From: Pseudomonas kielensis
GTDB taxonomy: Bacteria > Pseudomonadota > Gammaproteobacteria > Pseudomonadales > Pseudomonadaceae
Length of the DNA stretch: 64,000 nucleotides
Direction: 5' to 3'
Assembly (NCBI RefSeq): GCF_014236655.1
Contig: NZ_JACMYG010000011.1
Location: 89,026 to 153,025 of the forward strand
Position 1 is the stretch's first letter. Each line of letters begins with the position of its first letter. Shown piece after piece: positions 1 through 9,308 of the stretch. Under the pieces are notes generated by a model. It had not been told where the DNA came from, made no database searches, and was given only the letters and a program-made list of their open reading frames with translations. The position numbers were made by a program, and so were the translations under genes.

Positions 1-519
1 CTGGGCCAGCAGAATGTCGTTGAGGTTGCCCGCCACGACCTGGCTGTGGCTGGCGCTGCGACTCAGGAAGCCATCGACGCGCCGGGCCAGCTCGCGGAAC
101 TCTTCAGCCCCGACTTCACGGCGCATGAAACGCCCCCAGTCCGCGCTCAACGCCAGGGCATCGGTGCCCAGGGCATTGACCAGCGGCGTGCTGTTCTCCA
201 CCAGGTCCATGGTGCGGTTGGCCGCCGCCTCAGTCAGTTTGACCACATACCCCAGGCGCTCGGTGGCGTCGGTGATCTGCGAGACTTCCTCGGCTTGCGG
301 CATGTTCGGGTCAATCTGGAAATTGACGATCGCGCTATGCAGCTCACGGGTGAGCTTGCCCACTTCCTGGTACAGGCCACGGTCGCGGGTCTGGTTGAGC
401 TCATGGATCAGTTGCACGGCGTCGCCGAACTTGCCTTTTTCCAGGCTTTCGACCAATTCGACCGCGTGTTTTTTCAGGGTCGATTCAAAATCGCCCTGTG
501 AAATCTCTCGTTGTTCCAT
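1..519 (-). CDS. cheZ: Chemotaxis phosphatase CheZ (partial, C-terminus outside window)
   Basis: CheZ removes phosphate from CheY-P at the flagellar motor or chemoreceptor array and so ends the switching signal. The minus-strand frame opens with ATG at 517-519 (MEQREISQGDFEST) and stays open to the left edge, giving 173 residues. These cover the long N-terminal helical hairpin typical of CheZ. The family is about 260 residues in pseudomonads, so the C-terminal CheY-binding helix lies beyond base 1. It follows cheY at a gap of 22 bases, so the two are probably co-transcribed. The partnership with CheY and the helical sequence make the call firm. Confidence 0.9.
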   Translation of the reverse strand, partial: MEQREISQGDFESTLKKHAVELVESLEKGKFGDAVQLIHELNQTRDRGLYQEVGKLTRELHSAIVNFQIDPNMPQAEEVSQITDATERLGYVVKLTEAAANRTMDLVENSTPLVNALGTDALALSADWGRFMRREVGAEEFRELARRVDGFLSRSASHSQVVAGNLNDILLAQ

Positions 520-541
520 AGCTCCCCCGTAGCGCCAGTCA

Positions 542-913
542 TCAACCGATGCGTTCGAAGATCTTCTCGATCTTCTCTTTCAACGCCTGGGCAGTGAACG
601 GTTTGACCACATAGCCGTTTACACCGGCCTGGGCCGCTTCGATGATCTGCTCGCGCTTGGCTTCGGCGGTCACCATCAACACTGGCAAATGCTTGAGCTT
701 TTCGTTGGCGCGCACGTGACGCAGCAGATCGATACCGGTCATGCCCGGCATGTTCCAGTCCGTGACCAGAAAATCGATGCTGCCGCTGTTGAGCATAGGG
801 ATGGCGGTAGTGCCGTCGTCTGCCTCGACCGTGTTGGTGAACCCGAGGTCACGCAACAGGTTTTTAATGATCCGCCGCATCGTTGAGAAGTCATCAACGA
901 TGAGGATTTTCAT
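542..913 (-). CDS. cheY: Chemotaxis response regulator CheY
   Basis: Single-domain receiver of 123 residues. When phosphorylated by CheA it binds FliM/FliN and changes flagellar rotation. The acidic pair D7-D8, the phospho-acceptor D52 (VTDWNMPG) and the conserved T and K (MVTAEA, VVKPF) are all present. I use the ATG at 911-913 (MKILIVDD). The frame also opens 24 bases earlier, but that adds eight residues not found in the CheY family. It sits between fliA and cheZ, the usual pseudomonad order. Confidence 0.96.
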   Translation of the reverse strand: MKILIVDDFSTMRRIIKNLLRDLGFTNTVEADDGTTAIPMLNSGSIDFLVTDWNMPGMTGIDLLRHVRANEKLKHLPVLMVTAEAKREQIIEAAQAGVNGYVVKPFTAQALKEKIEKIFERIG

Positions 914-1058
914 GTTCTTGTCCAATTCGACCTCCAAGCAGTCTTAAACGCGCCCAGCACCTGGGCACGCCATTCAATCAACAGGCAGAGCACTCAACGA
1001 CGGTTTGGAGCACAACGGATGATGACCGCGCCAGCGTGAAGCTGTAGCAGTGTCTTTC

Positions 1059-1076
1059 GCAGTGTCCCCACACTGC
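1059..1076. repeat. Short hairpin just after fliA
   Basis: A perfect 7-bp inverted repeat (GCAGTGT / ACACTGC) with a 4-base loop lies immediately beyond the fliA stop codon, in the 165-base gap between fliA and cheY. There is no T-run on the minus-strand side, so it is not a convincing intrinsic terminator. It may slow transcription or protect the mRNA end. Nothing else recognisable was seen in this gap. Confidence 0.4.
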
Positions 1077-1078
1077 TG

Positions 1079-1819
1079 TCAGCGCGCTCGCCACTCTCCC
1101 AAACGCCCCCGCAAACGGGCTGCGCACTGGCTGTGTAACTGGCTGACCCGCGATTCGCTGACCCCCAGGACCTCACCGATTTCCTTGAGGTTCAACTCCT
1201 CGTCGTAGTACAGCGCCAAGACCAGTCGCTCACGCTCCGGCAAATTGGCAATCGCGTCCGCCAGCGCCGCCTGGAAGCGTTCATCCTCCAGGTCGCGCGA
1301 CGGCTCGAGATGAGCACTCGCGCCATCCTCATGCAGCCCTTCATGCTCGCCGTCCTGCAACAGGTCGTCGAAACTGAACAGGCGACTGCCCAAGGTGTCA
1401 TTCAAAATCCCGTAATAATCGTCGAGACTCAATTGGAGTTCGGCCGCAACCTCGTGATCTTTAGCGTCACGTCCGGTTTTAGCTTCAATTGAGCGAATCG
1501 CGTCACTGACCATGCGGGTATTGCGGTGCACCGAGCGTGGCGCCCAGTCACCTTTACGGACCTCGTCGAGCATCGCCCCGCGGATGCGGATCCCGGCGTA
1601 GGTCTCGAAACTCGCGCCTTTGCTGGCGTCGTACTTGGTCGACACTTCAAGCAGGCCGATCATCCCGGCCTGGATCAGGTCTTCGACCTGCACACTGGCC
1701 GGCAAACGCGCCAGCAAGTGATAGGCAATGCGTTTTACCAGTGGCGCGTAACGCTCGATCAGCTCGTACTGCGCGTCACGCGCCGACTGCTTGTACAGGT
1801 TGTAGCCGCTAGCTGTCAT
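1079..1819 (-). CDS. fliA: RNA polymerase sigma-28 factor FliA
   Basis: Flagellar sigma factor that directs transcription of late genes such as fliC and chemotaxis genes. The protein has 246 residues starting MTASGYNLYKQ, with sigma regions 2 (near YAPLVKRIAYHLL and DLIQAGMIGLLE), 3 and 4 (helix-turn-helix in LKEIGEVLGVSESRVSQ). The ATG at 1817-1819 is used. It overlaps the end of fleN by 4 bases, which implies translational coupling. An upstream extension of the frame only re-reads fleN. A FliA-type promoter is visible before fliC in this window. Its activity is known to be held by FlgM, which is not in the window. Confidence 0.97.
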   Translation of the reverse strand: MTASGYNLYKQSARDAQYELIERYAPLVKRIAYHLLARLPASVQVEDLIQAGMIGLLEVSTKYDASKGASFETYAGIRIRGAMLDEVRKGDWAPRSVHRNTRMVSDAIRSIEAKTGRDAKDHEVAAELQLSLDDYYGILNDTLGSRLFSFDDLLQDGEHEGLHEDGASAHLEPSRDLEDERFQAALADAIANLPERERLVLALYYDEELNLKEIGEVLGVSESRVSQLHSQCAARLRGRLGEWRAR

Positions 1820-2646
1820 AGCACCGGACCCGCAGTCTGTTGCACCAGGCGCTCCACAAAAAACTCCAGATGCCCACGCGGATTGGCGGGCAATGGCCAG
1901 GTATCGACTTTCTGCGCAATGGCCCGGAAAGCCAGGGCACATTTGGAGCGAGGAAAGGCTTCGTACACCGCGCGCTGCTTCTGCACCGCCTTGCGCACAC
2001 TTTCGTCGTAGGGCACCGCGCCGACGTATTGTAGGGCGACATCCAGGAAGCGGTCCGTGACCTTGGTCAACTTGGCGAACAGGTTGCGCCCTTCCTGCGG
2101 GCTTTGCGCCATGTTGGCCAGCACGCGGAAGCGGTTCATGCCGTAGTCACGGTTCAGCAGCTTGATCAGGGCATAGGCGTCGGTGATCGAGGTCGGCTCG
2201 TCGCAGACCACCAGCAGCACTTCCTGGGCGGCGCGAACAAAGCTGACCACCGATTCGCCGATCCCTGCCGCGGTGTCGATCACCAACACATCGAGGTTGT
2301 CGCCCACATCGCTGAACGCCTGGATCAGGCCCGCGTGCTGGGCCGGGCTCAGGTGCACCATGCTCTGGGTTCCGGAGGCGGCCGGGACGATACGAATCCC
2401 GCCGGGCCCCTGCAGCAGCACGTCGCGCAGTTCGCAGCGGCCCTCGATCACGTCGGCCAGGGTGCGCTTGGGCGTCAGCCCCAGCAACACATCGACGTTC
2501 GCCAGCCCCAGATCGGCGTCCAGCAACATGACGCGCCGACCGAGCTCTGCCAGAGCCAGGGACAAGTTCACTGAAACGTTAGTCTTACCGACGCCACCCT
2601 TGCCGCCGGTCACCGCGATCACCTGTACGGGATGCATGCTGCCCAT
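1816..2646 (-). CDS. fleN: Flagellar number regulator FleN (FlhG), MinD-like ATPase
   Basis: MinD/ParA-type ATPase of 276 residues. In Pseudomonas it restrains flagellar number by antagonising FleQ. The deviant Walker A motif GGKGGVGKT lies near residues 14-22, followed by the switch LLDADLGLANVD and by VLVIDTAAGIG. It lies between flhF and fliA and overlaps fliA by 4 bases. A second in-frame ATG three codons downstream (MHPVQVIAV) is an alternative start; neither has a strong ribosome-binding site. A c-di-GMP-dependent complex with FleQ is known from P. aeruginosa. Confidence 0.95.
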   Translation of the reverse strand: MGSMHPVQVIAVTGGKGGVGKTNVSVNLSLALAELGRRVMLLDADLGLANVDVLLGLTPKRTLADVIEGRCELRDVLLQGPGGIRIVPAASGTQSMVHLSPAQHAGLIQAFSDVGDNLDVLVIDTAAGIGESVVSFVRAAQEVLLVVCDEPTSITDAYALIKLLNRDYGMNRFRVLANMAQSPQEGRNLFAKLTKVTDRFLDVALQYVGAVPYDESVRKAVQKQRAVYEAFPRSKCALAFRAIAQKVDTWPLPANPRGHLEFFVERLVQQTAGPVL

Positions 2647-2760
2647 GTGCTTTCTATACCTTGTCTTGCTTAGACGCGGGCTACATGACTGGCTGCGCGT
2701 TCCCTGGGGAACAATGCATGGCAGGCCATCGATGTAGATACAAATCTAGTCATTAATACC

Positions 2761-4086
2761 TCAGCCAACCCGTTTGGTCGGGCTGTGGTAGAGATCAGCG
2801 AACATATCAGCCATGGCTTCTTCGCTGGGTTCTTCCTGCATTTGTACACTCACGGCGCGACTGACCAACTGATGGCGGCGCGGCAGATGCAGGTCATCCG
2901 GAATACGCGGACCATCAGTCAGATAAGCCACCGGTAATTCGTGACTGATCGCCAAGCTCAAGACCTCGCCCAGGCTTGCCGTTTCGTCCAGTTTAGTCAG
3001 GATGCAGCCGGCCAGCCCGCAGCGTTTGTAACTGTGGTAGGCGGCCGTCAGCACCTGCTTCTGGCTGGTCGTGGCCAGCACCAGATAATTCTTCGATTTG
3101 ATGCCACGACCGGCCAGGCTTTCCAACTGCATGCGCAACGCCGGGTCACTGGCCTGCAGGCCCGCGGTGTCGATCAACACCACGCGCTTGCGCAGCAGCG
3201 GGTCCAGCGCCTGGGCCAGGGACTGGCCCGGATCCAGGTGCGTCACCGAGACGTTGAGGATGCGCCCCAGGGTCTTGAGCTGTTCCTGGGCGCCAATGCG
3301 GTAACTGTCCATGCTCACCAGGGCGATGTGCTGCGCGCCGTACTTGAGCACATAACGCGCCGCCAGCTTGGCCAGGGTGGTGGTCTTGCCCATGCCGGCC
3401 GGGCCGACCATGGCAATCACTCCGCCCTCTTCCAGGGGCTCGATCTCGGGGGTGACGATCATCCGCGCCAGGTGGGCCAGCAACATGCGCCAGGCCTGGC
3501 GGGGTTCTTCAATACTGGCGGTCAGCTCCAGCAGGTCGCGGGACAACGGACCGGACAGGCCGATGCGTTGCAGCCGGCGCCAGAGGTTGGCCTGCTGCGG
3601 ATGACGGCCTTGCAGCTGGTTCCAGGCCAGGGAGCCGAGTTGCACTTCGAGCAATTCGCGCAAGCCATTGAGCTCCGAACGCATCGAATCGTAGGCCCGC
3701 GGATCGATGGCGGCCGCCGGCGCAGGCGCCGGGGCAGGACGGGGTGGCTCGGACAGGGTCGGTTCGATCAAGGGTTCGGCGGCGGTCAGCGGCAGCCCGG
3801 CAAACAGCTGGCGACTGGCGTGCTCGCCCGCCTCGCCTTCGCCACGCAAGCTCAGTTCGGCCTGAGCCGTGACAATGCGCGACTGGGTCTTGCGCAGCTC
3901 GTCCTCGAGCTCGATGTTCGGCACCCGCGGCGCCAGGGCCGACAGCTTGTAATCCAGGGCCGCCATCAGCTCGACACCGCCGGCAATGCGGCGGTTGCCG
4001 ATGATCGCGGCATCAGCGCCCAGCTCATCACGAACCAGTTTCATGGCCTGACGCATATCGGCGGCGAAAAAACGCTTAACTTGCAT
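2761..4086 (-). CDS. flhF: Flagellar placement GTPase FlhF
   Basis: SRP-family GTPase that marks the cell pole for flagellar assembly. The 441-residue protein has an N-terminal B domain (MQVKRFFAADMRQAM), a proline/alanine-rich linker around residues 110-130, and a C-terminal NG domain with the P-loop GPAGMGKTTT, VLIDTAGL and the G4 motif TKLDE. It lies 11 bases downstream of flhA and 114 bases upstream of fleN, the conserved flhA-flhF-fleN-fliA order. That 114-base gap showed no clear promoter motif. Confidence 0.96.
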   Translation of the reverse strand: MQVKRFFAADMRQAMKLVRDELGADAAIIGNRRIAGGVELMAALDYKLSALAPRVPNIELEDELRKTQSRIVTAQAELSLRGEGEAGEHASRQLFAGLPLTAAEPLIEPTLSEPPRPAPAPAPAAAIDPRAYDSMRSELNGLRELLEVQLGSLAWNQLQGRHPQQANLWRRLQRIGLSGPLSRDLLELTASIEEPRQAWRMLLAHLARMIVTPEIEPLEEGGVIAMVGPAGMGKTTTLAKLAARYVLKYGAQHIALVSMDSYRIGAQEQLKTLGRILNVSVTHLDPGQSLAQALDPLLRKRVVLIDTAGLQASDPALRMQLESLAGRGIKSKNYLVLATTSQKQVLTAAYHSYKRCGLAGCILTKLDETASLGEVLSLAISHELPVAYLTDGPRIPDDLHLPRRHQLVSRAVSVQMQEEPSEEAMADMFADLYHSPTKRVG

Positions 4087-4097
4087 AAACCACTACC

Positions 4098-6227
4098 TCA
4101 GCCGTTGGGCCCTACTGTCGCAACGATGGTCACTTGCTTGTTGTCAGGAATTTCCTGATAGGCCAACACATGCAACCCCGGGACTGCCAGGCGTCCAAAC
4201 CGCGAGAGCATCGCGCGGACCGGACTTGCGACCAACAGAATCACCGGGTGACCTTGCATTTCCTGACGCTGGGCCGCGTCGATCAACGAACGCTGCAGCT
4301 TTTCGGCCATGCTTGGCTCCAGCAAGACACCCTCGTCGGCGCCCTGCCCTGCCTTTTGAATACTATTGAGCAATATTTGTTCCAACCTTGGCTCCAAGGT
4401 GATCACAGGCAGCTCGGACTCAGTGCCTACAATGCTTTGCACGATAGCGCGGGACAGACCGACACGCACGGCCGCGACCAAAGCGGCGGTATCTTGACTC
4501 TTGGTGGCATTGTTGGCGATCGCCTCGGCGATGCTGCGGATGTCGCGTACCGGCACCTGTTCGGCCAACAGCGCCTGCAGCACCTTGAGCAGTTGCGACA
4601 GCGACAGGACACCTGGCACCAGCTCCTCGGCCAGTTTTGGCGAGCTTTTGGCCAGCAATTGCAGGAGTTGCTGGACTTCCTCGTGACCGATCAGCTCGCT
4701 GGAGTGCTTGTACAGAATCTGGTTCAGGTGCGTGGCCACAACCGTACTGGCATCGACCACGGTGTAACCCAGCGATTGCGCCTGGGAACGCTGGCTGACT
4801 TCGATCCACACCGCCTCCAGGCCAAAGGCCGGATCTTTGGCGGTAATCCCGTTGAGGGTACCGAACACCTGCCCCGGGTTGATCGCCAGCTCGCGGTCCG
4901 GGTAAATCTCCGCCTCGGCCAGGATCACCCCCATCAACGTCAGGCGATAGGCGCTGGGTGCCAGGTCGAGGTTGTCGCGGATGTGCACCGTGGGCATCAG
5001 GAAGCCCAGGTCCTGGGACAGCTTCTTGCGCACGCCCTTGATCCGCGCCAGCAATTGCCCGCCCTGGTTGCGATCCACCAGGGGGATCAGGCGGTAGCCG
5101 ACCTCCAGGCCAATCATGTCGATCGGCGTCACGTCGTCCCAGCCCAACTCCTTGGTTTCCATGGCCCGCGCGGGCGAAGGCAGCAGTTCCTGCTGGCGCT
5201 GGACCTCTTCCAGGGCCTTGACCTTGATGGTGTTCTGCTTCTTCCAGAACAGGTAGGCACCGCCTGCCGCAAGGGCCGCCATGCTGAGGAAGGCGAAGTG
5301 TGGCATGCCCGGGACAATCCCCATCACCGCCATCAGGCCCGCCGAAACGGCCAGGGCCTTGGGCGAGGCGAACATCTGCCGATTGATCTGCTTGCCCATG
5401 TCTTCGGAGCCCGAGGCACGGGTCACCATGATGGCCGCCGCGGTGGACAACAGCAGTGATGGCAATTGCGCCACCAAACCGTCACCGATGGTCAGCAAGG
5501 CATACACCCGGCCGGCATCGCCAAAGGTCATGCCGTGCTGGAAGATCCCCACCGCCATGCCGCCAATCAGGTTGATGAACAGGATCAACAGGCCGGCAAT
5601 GGCGTCGCCGCGCACGAACTTGCTGGCACCGTCCATCGAGCCATAGAACTCGGCTTCCTGGGCGACTTCAGTACGACGGGTCTTGGCCTGGCCCTGATCG
5701 ATCAGGCCGGCGTTGAGGTCGGCGTCGATCGCCATCTGCTTGCCGGGCATCGCATCGAGGGTGAAACGCGCGCTGACCTCGGAAATCCGCCCGGCGCCCT
5801 TGGTCACCACCACGAAGTTGATGATCATCAGGATCGCAAACACCACGATACCGACCACGTAGTTACCGCCAATCACCACCTCGCCGAAGGCCTGGATCAC
5901 CTTACCGGCGGCGGCGTGGCCGTCCTGGCCGTGCAGCATCACCACCCGCGTCGACGCCACGTTGAGCGCCAGGCGCAGCAGCGTCGCCACCAGCAAAATG
6001 GTCGGGAACACCGCAAAATCCAGGGGCCGCAAGGCGTACACACAGACCAGCAGCACCACGATCGACAGGGCAATGTTGAAGGTAAAGAACACGTCGAGCA
6101 GGAACGGCGGGATCGGCAACATCATCATTGCCAGCATGACCAACAACAACAGCGGCACACCCAGATTGCCTCGTGTGAGGTCTGCCATGTTGCTGCGGGC
6201 ATTGTTGATTAGTTGAGAGCGATCCAC
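4098..6227 (-). CDS. flhA: Flagellar type III export gate protein FlhA
   Basis: Inner-membrane export-gate subunit that docks cargo and chaperones with its large cytoplasmic domain. I choose the GTG at 6225-6227 (encoding the start of MDRSQLINNARSN), preceded by a GGGGA ribosome-binding site. That gives 709 residues, close to the family size. The upstream in-frame extension is low-complexity and non-homologous. About eight membrane segments fill residues 15-320, with the FHIPEP signature region near VVVTKGAGRISEVSARF; the cytoplasmic domain follows. It heads the flhA-flhF-fleN-fliA block, with a sigma-54 element 62-76 bases upstream. Confidence 0.96.
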   Translation of the reverse strand: MDRSQLINNARSNMADLTRGNLGVPLLLLVMLAMMMLPIPPFLLDVFFTFNIALSIVVLLVCVYALRPLDFAVFPTILLVATLLRLALNVASTRVVMLHGQDGHAAAGKVIQAFGEVVIGGNYVVGIVVFAILMIINFVVVTKGAGRISEVSARFTLDAMPGKQMAIDADLNAGLIDQGQAKTRRTEVAQEAEFYGSMDGASKFVRGDAIAGLLILFINLIGGMAVGIFQHGMTFGDAGRVYALLTIGDGLVAQLPSLLLSTAAAIMVTRASGSEDMGKQINRQMFASPKALAVSAGLMAVMGIVPGMPHFAFLSMAALAAGGAYLFWKKQNTIKVKALEEVQRQQELLPSPARAMETKELGWDDVTPIDMIGLEVGYRLIPLVDRNQGGQLLARIKGVRKKLSQDLGFLMPTVHIRDNLDLAPSAYRLTLMGVILAEAEIYPDRELAINPGQVFGTLNGITAKDPAFGLEAVWIEVSQRSQAQSLGYTVVDASTVVATHLNQILYKHSSELIGHEEVQQLLQLLAKSSPKLAEELVPGVLSLSQLLKVLQALLAEQVPVRDIRSIAEAIANNATKSQDTAALVAAVRVGLSRAIVQSIVGTESELPVITLEPRLEQILLNSIQKAGQGADEGVLLEPSMAEKLQRSLIDAAQRQEMQGHPVILLVASPVRAMLSRFGRLAVPGLHVLAYQEIPDNKQVTIVATVGPNG

Positions 6228-6714
6228 CGGTATTCCCCGTTCCTTGAAGCAAACTTTTGACGCCAGAAGCGGGCGCAGGGCGGCTACTGCAAGAAGCTTT
6301 CCAACTTTGAAAAAGATTGAAACACGACAGCGCCCGCGGGCGGATTGGCGAGGACGTCGCCCTCGAGCGCAGCCATGCAAGCCCGGCAACGGCCAATGAG
6401 CGGGGCAATCATTGGCGACGAGGTGAATGCGCTGAAAGTTTATGTAACAAAACGGCTGCAGGACTCACCAGATCAAGCGCTCGGGTTAATTCTCGGTTAA
6501 CGCACCCCCAAGAGCATTGCCGGCGATAAACAAACCCGGCAAGTAGCTTTATCTAACCCTCGCCCCCCCCAAGCGCTGAGTGACGCCCCATTACCCGGCA
6601 TAGAAATTTTGAGCGAATGAAAAAGCCCACTTAACCGTTTGATTATTTTTTTGCGCGCAGTCCTGACACCCAGGCGCACATCAAATTTCATTCAACAAAA
6701 AGAGGGAAATACCA
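6228..6714. other. Divergent intergenic region between flhA and cytochrome b561
   Basis: A 487-base gap between divergently transcribed genes. It contains a sigma-54-type promoter for flhA (6289-6303) and a ribosome-binding site for the plus-strand cytochrome gene (AGAGGGA before 6715). The rest is relatively AT-rich near 6590-6700. No further gene with coding character was recognised. Confidence 0.6.
6289..6303 (-). promoter_or_regulatory. Sigma-54 promoter for flhA
   Basis: On the minus strand the site reads TGGAAAGCTTCTTGC. It has the invariant GG and GC separated by 10 bases, as in the RpoN consensus TGGCACG-N4-TTGC. It lies 62 bases upstream of the flhA GTG. flhA operons of Pseudomonas are known to be RpoN- and FleQ-dependent. 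Confidence 0.65.
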
Positions 6715-7278
6715 ATGCTGGAAAAGGAAAACACGGGATACACCCGTATTGCCAAGTGGTTGCATTGGAGCATGGCATTCATTTGGATGGTGAGTTGGGG
6801 GCTTGGCATCTTGGCTACCCACTGGCGCGACACGCTGAACCCCCAGCATGAACTCACGTTCTTGCACAAAGCACTGGCCAGTACGCTACTGCTCCTGATC
6901 GTTGCGCGAGTCACCTGGCGATTGAAGAATCCCCCGCCAGCCTTGCCTGAAAGCATGTCCGCACTTGCGAAGCGTGGAGCGATGATCGGACATATCTTGC
7001 TCTACGCCATTGCCCTGATTGCCTTGCCCTTATCAGGTTGGTATTGGAGCTCGGTTGCAGACAAACCCATTCTTGTGGCGGGCCTGTTCCTTTTACCTCC
7101 GCTGGTCGATCCCGCCCCCGATCTCTACGACCTGGCCAAGTACATTCATACCTGGACATCGTGGTTCTGTGGCGCGTTGATCGGCGGGCACTTATTGGTT
7201 GCGCTGAAGCATCACTTTGTCGACAAGGACAACATCCTGGCCGGAATGCTGCCCAGTAAGAAGCGTCGAGTGAAGTAG
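6715..7278 (+). CDS. Cytochrome b561 (CybB-type), membrane heme protein
   Basis: Membrane-bound di-heme cytochrome b561 of the bacterial CybB type, 187 residues, likely moving electrons between quinol and a periplasmic acceptor such as superoxide. Four hydrophobic segments are visible (about residues 19-36, 48-66, 89-108 and 146-166). Conserved histidines are seen at H17, H51, H93, H145 and H159. The ATG has a good ribosome-binding site. It is transcribed opposite to its flagellar neighbours flhA and flhB, so it is an unrelated insertion in this cluster rather than part of the motor. Confidence 0.85.
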   Translation: MLEKENTGYTRIAKWLHWSMAFIWMVSWGLGILATHWRDTLNPQHELTFLHKALASTLLLLIVARVTWRLKNPPPALPESMSALAKRGAMIGHILLYAIALIALPLSGWYWSSVADKPILVAGLFLLPPLVDPAPDLYDLAKYIHTWTSWFCGALIGGHLLVALKHHFVDKDNILAGMLPSKKRRVK

Positions 7279-7292
7279 AGGGTTTTCGCAGG

Positions 7293-7366
7293 AAAAAGAT
7301 CGGAGCCGCCTCACCCCCCACATGGAACATGCACGCCCGTGGGGTTTGCCATGGCTTCGATCTTTT
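7293..7366. terminator. Branched hairpin between convergent cytochrome b561 and flhB
   Basis: Outer arms AAAGATCG-gAGCC / GGCT-tCGATCTTTT enclose an inner CCCCAC / GTGGGG stem. It is flanked by A and T runs on both sides, so it could end transcription in both directions between the convergent genes. Confidence 0.6.
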
Positions 7367-7379
7367 GCTTTTCAGCGGA

Positions 7380-8519
7380 TCAGGAATCGCGCCGCAAATC
7401 CTCTGGGATCGGCACGTCGTCCTTGAACGGCTCCGGCCGCTTGCCTTTGCCGGCGCGGAACTGACGGATCTGGTAGACGTAGGCCAGCACCTGGGCCACC
7501 GCCAGGTACAGCCCGCCCGGGATCTCCTGGTCCATTTCGGTGGAGTAGTAGATCGAGCGCGCCAGGGCCGGCGACTCGAGCAATAGCACATTGTTGCTGA
7601 CCGCGATTTCGCGGATCTTCAGGGCCAGGAAGTCGCTGCCCTTGGCGACCAGCATCGGCGCGCCGCCTTTGTCCGGATCGTATTTGAGCGCCACCGCATA
7701 GTGGGTCGGGTTAGTGATGACCACGTCGGCGTCGGGAATGGCCGCCATCATCCGCCGCTGGGACATATCGTGCTGCAGTTGCCGAATGCGCTGCTTGACC
7801 TCGGGACGCCCTTCCTGGTCCTTGTGCTCGTCGCGGATTTCCTGCTTGGTCATCAGCAGCTTCTTATGGCTCTGGTACAACTGCACCGGCACGTCGACGG
7901 CGGCAATCAGGATCAGCCCGCAGGCCATCCACAGCGTGCTCCAGCCCACCAGTTGCACACTGTGGATAATCGCCTGCTCCAATGGTTCATGGGCGATGCG
8001 CAGCAGGTCGTCGATGTCGGACTTCAACACGGTCAACGCGACGAACAGGATCAACAGGAACTTGGCCAGCGCCTTGAGCAGTTCGATCACCGCGGTCGAG
8101 GAGAACATGCGCTTGAGGCCATTGGCCGGGTTCATCCGGCTGAATTTGGGCGCCAGGCTGCTGCCGGCGAACAACCAGCCCCCCAGGGAAATCGGGCCGA
8201 TCAGCGCGGCCAGGAGCAAGGTAATCAACACCGGCTGCACGGCGATGATCGCGATCTTGCCTGAGTGCAGCAGGTACTGGCCCATGGCACCGGGGCTGAG
8301 CAGCACATCGCGGGGCAAGCTGAAGTTCAGGCGCATGATTTCAAGTAAATCCAGGGCCAGGCCACCGCCGTAGATCAGCAGGCCTCCGGCACCGGCGAGC
8401 ATCACCGCCAGGGTATTGAGCTCCTTGGAGCGGGCAATCTCCCCCTTCTCCCGGGCGTCCTTTTTCTTTTTGTCCGTGGGCTCTTCGGTCTTGTCCTGGC
8501 CACTCTCGCTCTCGGCCAT
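7380..8519 (-). CDS. flhB: Flagellar export switch protein FlhB
   Basis: Export-gate component that switches substrate class from rod/hook to filament by autocleavage. It has 379 residues, with four membrane segments in the first 220 and a cytoplasmic domain carrying the autocleavage motif NPTH at residues 270-273. It is the last gene of the fliLMNOPQR-flhB run, 3 bases after fliR. FliK, encoded upstream in the same region, is the known trigger of the switch. Confidence 0.97.
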   Translation of the reverse strand: MAESESGQDKTEEPTDKKKKDAREKGEIARSKELNTLAVMLAGAGGLLIYGGGLALDLLEIMRLNFSLPRDVLLSPGAMGQYLLHSGKIAIIAVQPVLITLLLAALIGPISLGGWLFAGSSLAPKFSRMNPANGLKRMFSSTAVIELLKALAKFLLILFVALTVLKSDIDDLLRIAHEPLEQAIIHSVQLVGWSTLWMACGLILIAAVDVPVQLYQSHKKLLMTKQEIRDEHKDQEGRPEVKQRIRQLQHDMSQRRMMAAIPDADVVITNPTHYAVALKYDPDKGGAPMLVAKGSDFLALKIREIAVSNNVLLLESPALARSIYYSTEMDQEIPGGLYLAVAQVLAYVYQIRQFRAGKGKRPEPFKDDVPIPEDLRRDS

Positions 8520-8522
8520 GGC

Positions 8523-9305
8523 TTAGCGCGCCTGAGCCATATCGCGCAGCAACTGCAAAGCCTCGGTGGCCAGCGGTTGATACTGATTGAGAATGTCGCC
8601 CAGGCTGATCCAGAAGATCACCAGGCCCAGCACCAGGGTCAGCGGAAAGCCGATGGAGAAGATGTTCAACTGCGGCGCCGCGCGGGTCATGATGCCGAAG
8701 GCAATGTTGACCACCAGCAACGCGGTGATCGCCGGCAGTACCAGCAGCATGGCCGCACCCAGCACCCAGCCGAGCTTGTTGGCGATATCCCAGAAGTGAT
8801 TGACCAGCATGGCGCTGCCCACCGGCAAGGTGGTGAAGCTCTCGGTGACCACTTCGAACACCACCAGATGGCCATTCATGCCGAGAAACAGCAGGGTCAC
8901 CAGCATGGTCAGGAACTGCCCGATCACCGCCGCCGACACGCCGTTGGTGGGGTCGACCATGGACGCGAAGCCCATGCCCATCTGGATCGAGATGATCTGG
9001 CCGGCAATCACGAAAGCCTGGAAGAACAGCTGCAGGGAGAACCCCAGCAGCCCGCCAATCAGGATCTGTTCGGCAATCAGCAACAGGCCGCTCAAGTCCA
9101 GCGCATTGACCGTGGGCATCGGCGGCAGGCTGGGGGTGATCACCACGGTGATCGCCAGGGCGAAGTACAGGCGGATGCGCTTGGATACCAGGGTGGTGCC
9201 GATGATCGGCATGGTCATCAGCAGTGCCGCCACCCGGAACAGTGGCAGCATGAAACTGGCCACCCAGGTACTGATCTGCGCGTCGGTCAGCGCCAGCAGC
9301 GACAT
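8523..9305 (-). CDS. fliR: Flagellar export gate protein FliR
   Basis: Core subunit of the FliPQR export gate, 260 residues with about six hydrophobic segments. Typical stretches are GTTLVSKRIRLYFALA and the C-terminal IGFPLTLVLGL. It lies 3 bases from both fliQ and flhB, so the genes are one transcription unit. The alternative 345-residue frame over the same bases reads as arginine/histidine-rich shadow sequence and was discarded. Confidence 0.96.
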   Translation of the reverse strand: MSLLALTDAQISTWVASFMLPLFRVAALLMTMPIIGTTLVSKRIRLYFALAITVVITPSLPPMPTVNALDLSGLLLIAEQILIGGLLGFSLQLFFQAFVIAGQIISIQMGMGFASMVDPTNGVSAAVIGQFLTMLVTLLFLGMNGHLVVFEVVTESFTTLPVGSAMLVNHFWDIANKLGWVLGAAMLLVLPAITALLVVNIAFGIMTRAAPQLNIFSIGFPLTLVLGLVIFWISLGDILNQYQPLATEALQLLRDMAQAR

Positions 9306-9308
9306 AGC

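Noticed and set aside
6249..6265. GCAA...GCCA pair upstream of flhA as a second sigma-54 site
   Set aside because: The spacing is two bases too long for RpoN, and a correctly spaced site lies at 6289-6303.
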